A stretch of 5,968 nt of DNA, from assembly GCA_016763235.1 (NCBI GenBank), contig JAESUE010000296.1, forward strand, positions 1-5,968, written 5' to 3'. Positions within the stretch are counted from its first letter, which is position 1. Each line of letters starts with the position of its first letter. The notes beneath the pieces are model-generated. The model ran no database searches and was not told the origin of the DNA. It worked only from the letters and a program-made list of their open reading frames with translations. The position numbers and the translations under genes were made by a program. Below, one piece after another: positions 5,357 to 5,968 of the stretch. This stretch comes from Pseudomonadales bacterium. GTDB lineage: Bacteria > Pseudomonadota > Gammaproteobacteria > Pseudomonadales > UBA3067.

Positions 5357-5647
5357 ATGAAACCAGGATCTGATACCGCCAAAGCATGCGTTGTTATATT
5401 AACAGACATGTACCGCATCAAATGTAGCCTCAACATTGTCCCCGGCGTTCGCCTAACCGACTATATTCGTTCAGAAAGTAATTTTGTGGCTGTCACATCG
5501 GCCGAAGTCTACAACATCGAAGGAAGAAAGCTCATTCTTTCCGCCGATTTCATGGACATCAATAAACACCACATTCAGATCATCACACCCGATGAAATGG
5601 TAGAACAAAACCCTGGCGATTTCGTTATCCACAACACCTTGGAATAG
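5357..5647 (+). CDS. Unrecognised small protein, 96 aa
   Basis: I cannot assign this protein to a named family with confidence. It has no signal peptide and no membrane segment, so it is probably cytoplasmic. Most of the chain alternates hydrophobic and polar residues like a small beta barrel or sheet: ACVVILTDMYRIKCSLNIVP (about 10-29), GVRLTDYIR (30-38), FVAVTSAEVYN (43-53), KLILSADFMDINKHHIQIIT (58-77). The pattern of a first strand, an R-L-T-D-Y motif, then strands ending in an isoleucine-rich one resembles small conserved hypothetical proteins with an LSm/SH3-like look; this is inference. The start is supported by AGGG 7 bases upstream (5346-5349) and a TATAAT box at 5287. It stands alone, followed by a hairpin at 5650-5695. 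Its coding bias appears similar to the neighbouring genes. Confidence 0.72.
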   Translation: MKPGSDTAKACVVILTDMYRIKCSLNIVPGVRLTDYIRSESNFVAVTSAEVYNIEGRKLILSADFMDINKHHIQIITPDEMVEQNPGDFVIHNTLE

Positions 5648-5649
5648 AC

Positions 5650-5695
5650 ATCGAAAACAGACACCCCCTAGCACCCGAGGTGGTTTTGTTTCGAT
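5650..5695 (+). terminator. Likely terminator after the 96-aa gene
   Basis: Starting 2 bases after the stop codon, ATCGAAAACAGACACC (5650-5665) pairs imperfectly with GGTGGTTTTGTTTCGAT (5679-5695) around a 13-base loop. The inner CACC/GGTG stem is followed by the T-rich GTTTTGTTT, as in an intrinsic terminator. The outer arms extend the fold. The T tract is interrupted, so efficiency is uncertain. Confidence 0.45.
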
Positions 5696-5910
5696 AAGTC
5701 CTCTAAAATCCCTCCCTTGATACGATACCCATAGCGTTATAGATAGTGGCGTCAGAAGCGCGCCTATTTTTTCACCGGCATGGCGTTACAACGCAGCATA
5801 TATCCTATGCAAGACGGAACAACGAAGCCTGAGAAGATATAGACGTACTAATAAAGCTGTAATCGGTATCACTACGGGTATAAGTAGCCTTACACGGCTT
5901 AAACTCATGG
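5696..5910. other. Intergenic stretch without a confident gene
   Basis: No family-level gene is visible. Small palindromic features are GCGTT-AC-AACGC (5783-5794) and GCATA-TATCC-TATGC (5796-5810). A 40-codon minus-strand frame (5908 to 5786) begins MSLSRVRLLIPVVIPITALL and has an SD-like GAGG supplied by MITE copy 3, but nothing else supports it; it is treated as a finding rather than a gene. Confidence 0.4.
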
Positions 5911-5968
5911 GTAACACCTCAGCTCACGCTCAAATTCGTGCATAACAGCGTTAAAAAATAATCATTTA
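5911..5968 (-). mobile_element. MITE copy 3, IS66-type, cut by window edge
   Basis: The first 58 bases of a third copy are present, beginning GTAACACCTCAGCTCACGCT, in the same orientation as copy 2. The first 46 bases differ from copy 2 only at position 2, where this copy keeps the intact GTAA end. The A run has six bases as in copy 1, against five in copy 2. The left flank is ACTCATGG (5903-5910), which should reappear just beyond the right end outside the window. Confidence 0.8.

Noticed and set aside
1..5968. tRNA, rRNA or CRISPR features
   Set aside because: No cloverleaf with conserved T-loop, no rRNA-like stretch and no short regularly spaced direct repeats were seen on either strand.

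Overview
The window looks like chromosomal DNA of a gammaproteobacterium, probably marine or environmental. The main evidence is a DUF1820 protein of the type found in Pseudomonas- and Marinobacter-like genomes, together with two quinone-linked ABC1/UbiB-family kinases, moderate base composition and compact genes with mixed orientation. The exact genus cannot be named from the sequence alone.

Layout, left to right. A minus-strand gene for a secreted MORN-repeat protein is cut by the left edge (1-131). A 259-base intergenic region follows, holding a perfect hairpin (164-181) and an intrinsic terminator that faces left with no minus-strand gene in front of it (289-315). Then comes a 594-residue ABC1/UbiB-family kinase (391-2175, plus), a 141-bp miniature inverted-repeat element (2218-2358) with a perfect 8-bp target duplication, a 63-residue unrecognised minus-strand protein (2377-2568), and a second, diverged ABC1-family kinase of 577 residues (2688-4421, plus). 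The second kinase converges on a minus-strand DUF1820 gene (4489-4818) whose terminator (4422-4462) touches the kinase stop codon. A second copy of the miniature element lies inverted at 5082-5221, also with a perfect 8-bp target duplication. It is followed by a 96-residue unrecognised protein (5357-5647, plus) and by a third copy of the element (5911 onward), cut by the right edge.

How the parts relate. The two kinases are the only genes of clear biochemical class. Both keep the features of the ABC1/COQ8/UbiB group (KxGQ motif, Ala-rich nucleotide loop, catalytic HADPHPGN and DFG) and both have C-terminal membrane segments, so both probably act at the inner membrane in ubiquinone or other lipid metabolism. 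They are distant paralogs and are not co-transcribed as a simple operon, because a divergent small gene and a mobile element separate them. Neither has canonical ubiB neighbours.

The most distinctive feature is the family of about 140-bp elements. Their ends begin GTAA(C) and both complete copies generated 8-bp target duplications, which matches what is known of the IS66 insertion-sequence family. They carry no transposase, so I interpret them as IS66-type MITEs. Two of the three copies inserted at sites containing an ATG, and their outer end carries an SD-like GAGG, so they may have created translation starts. All identifications are from reading the sequence; no database search was run.
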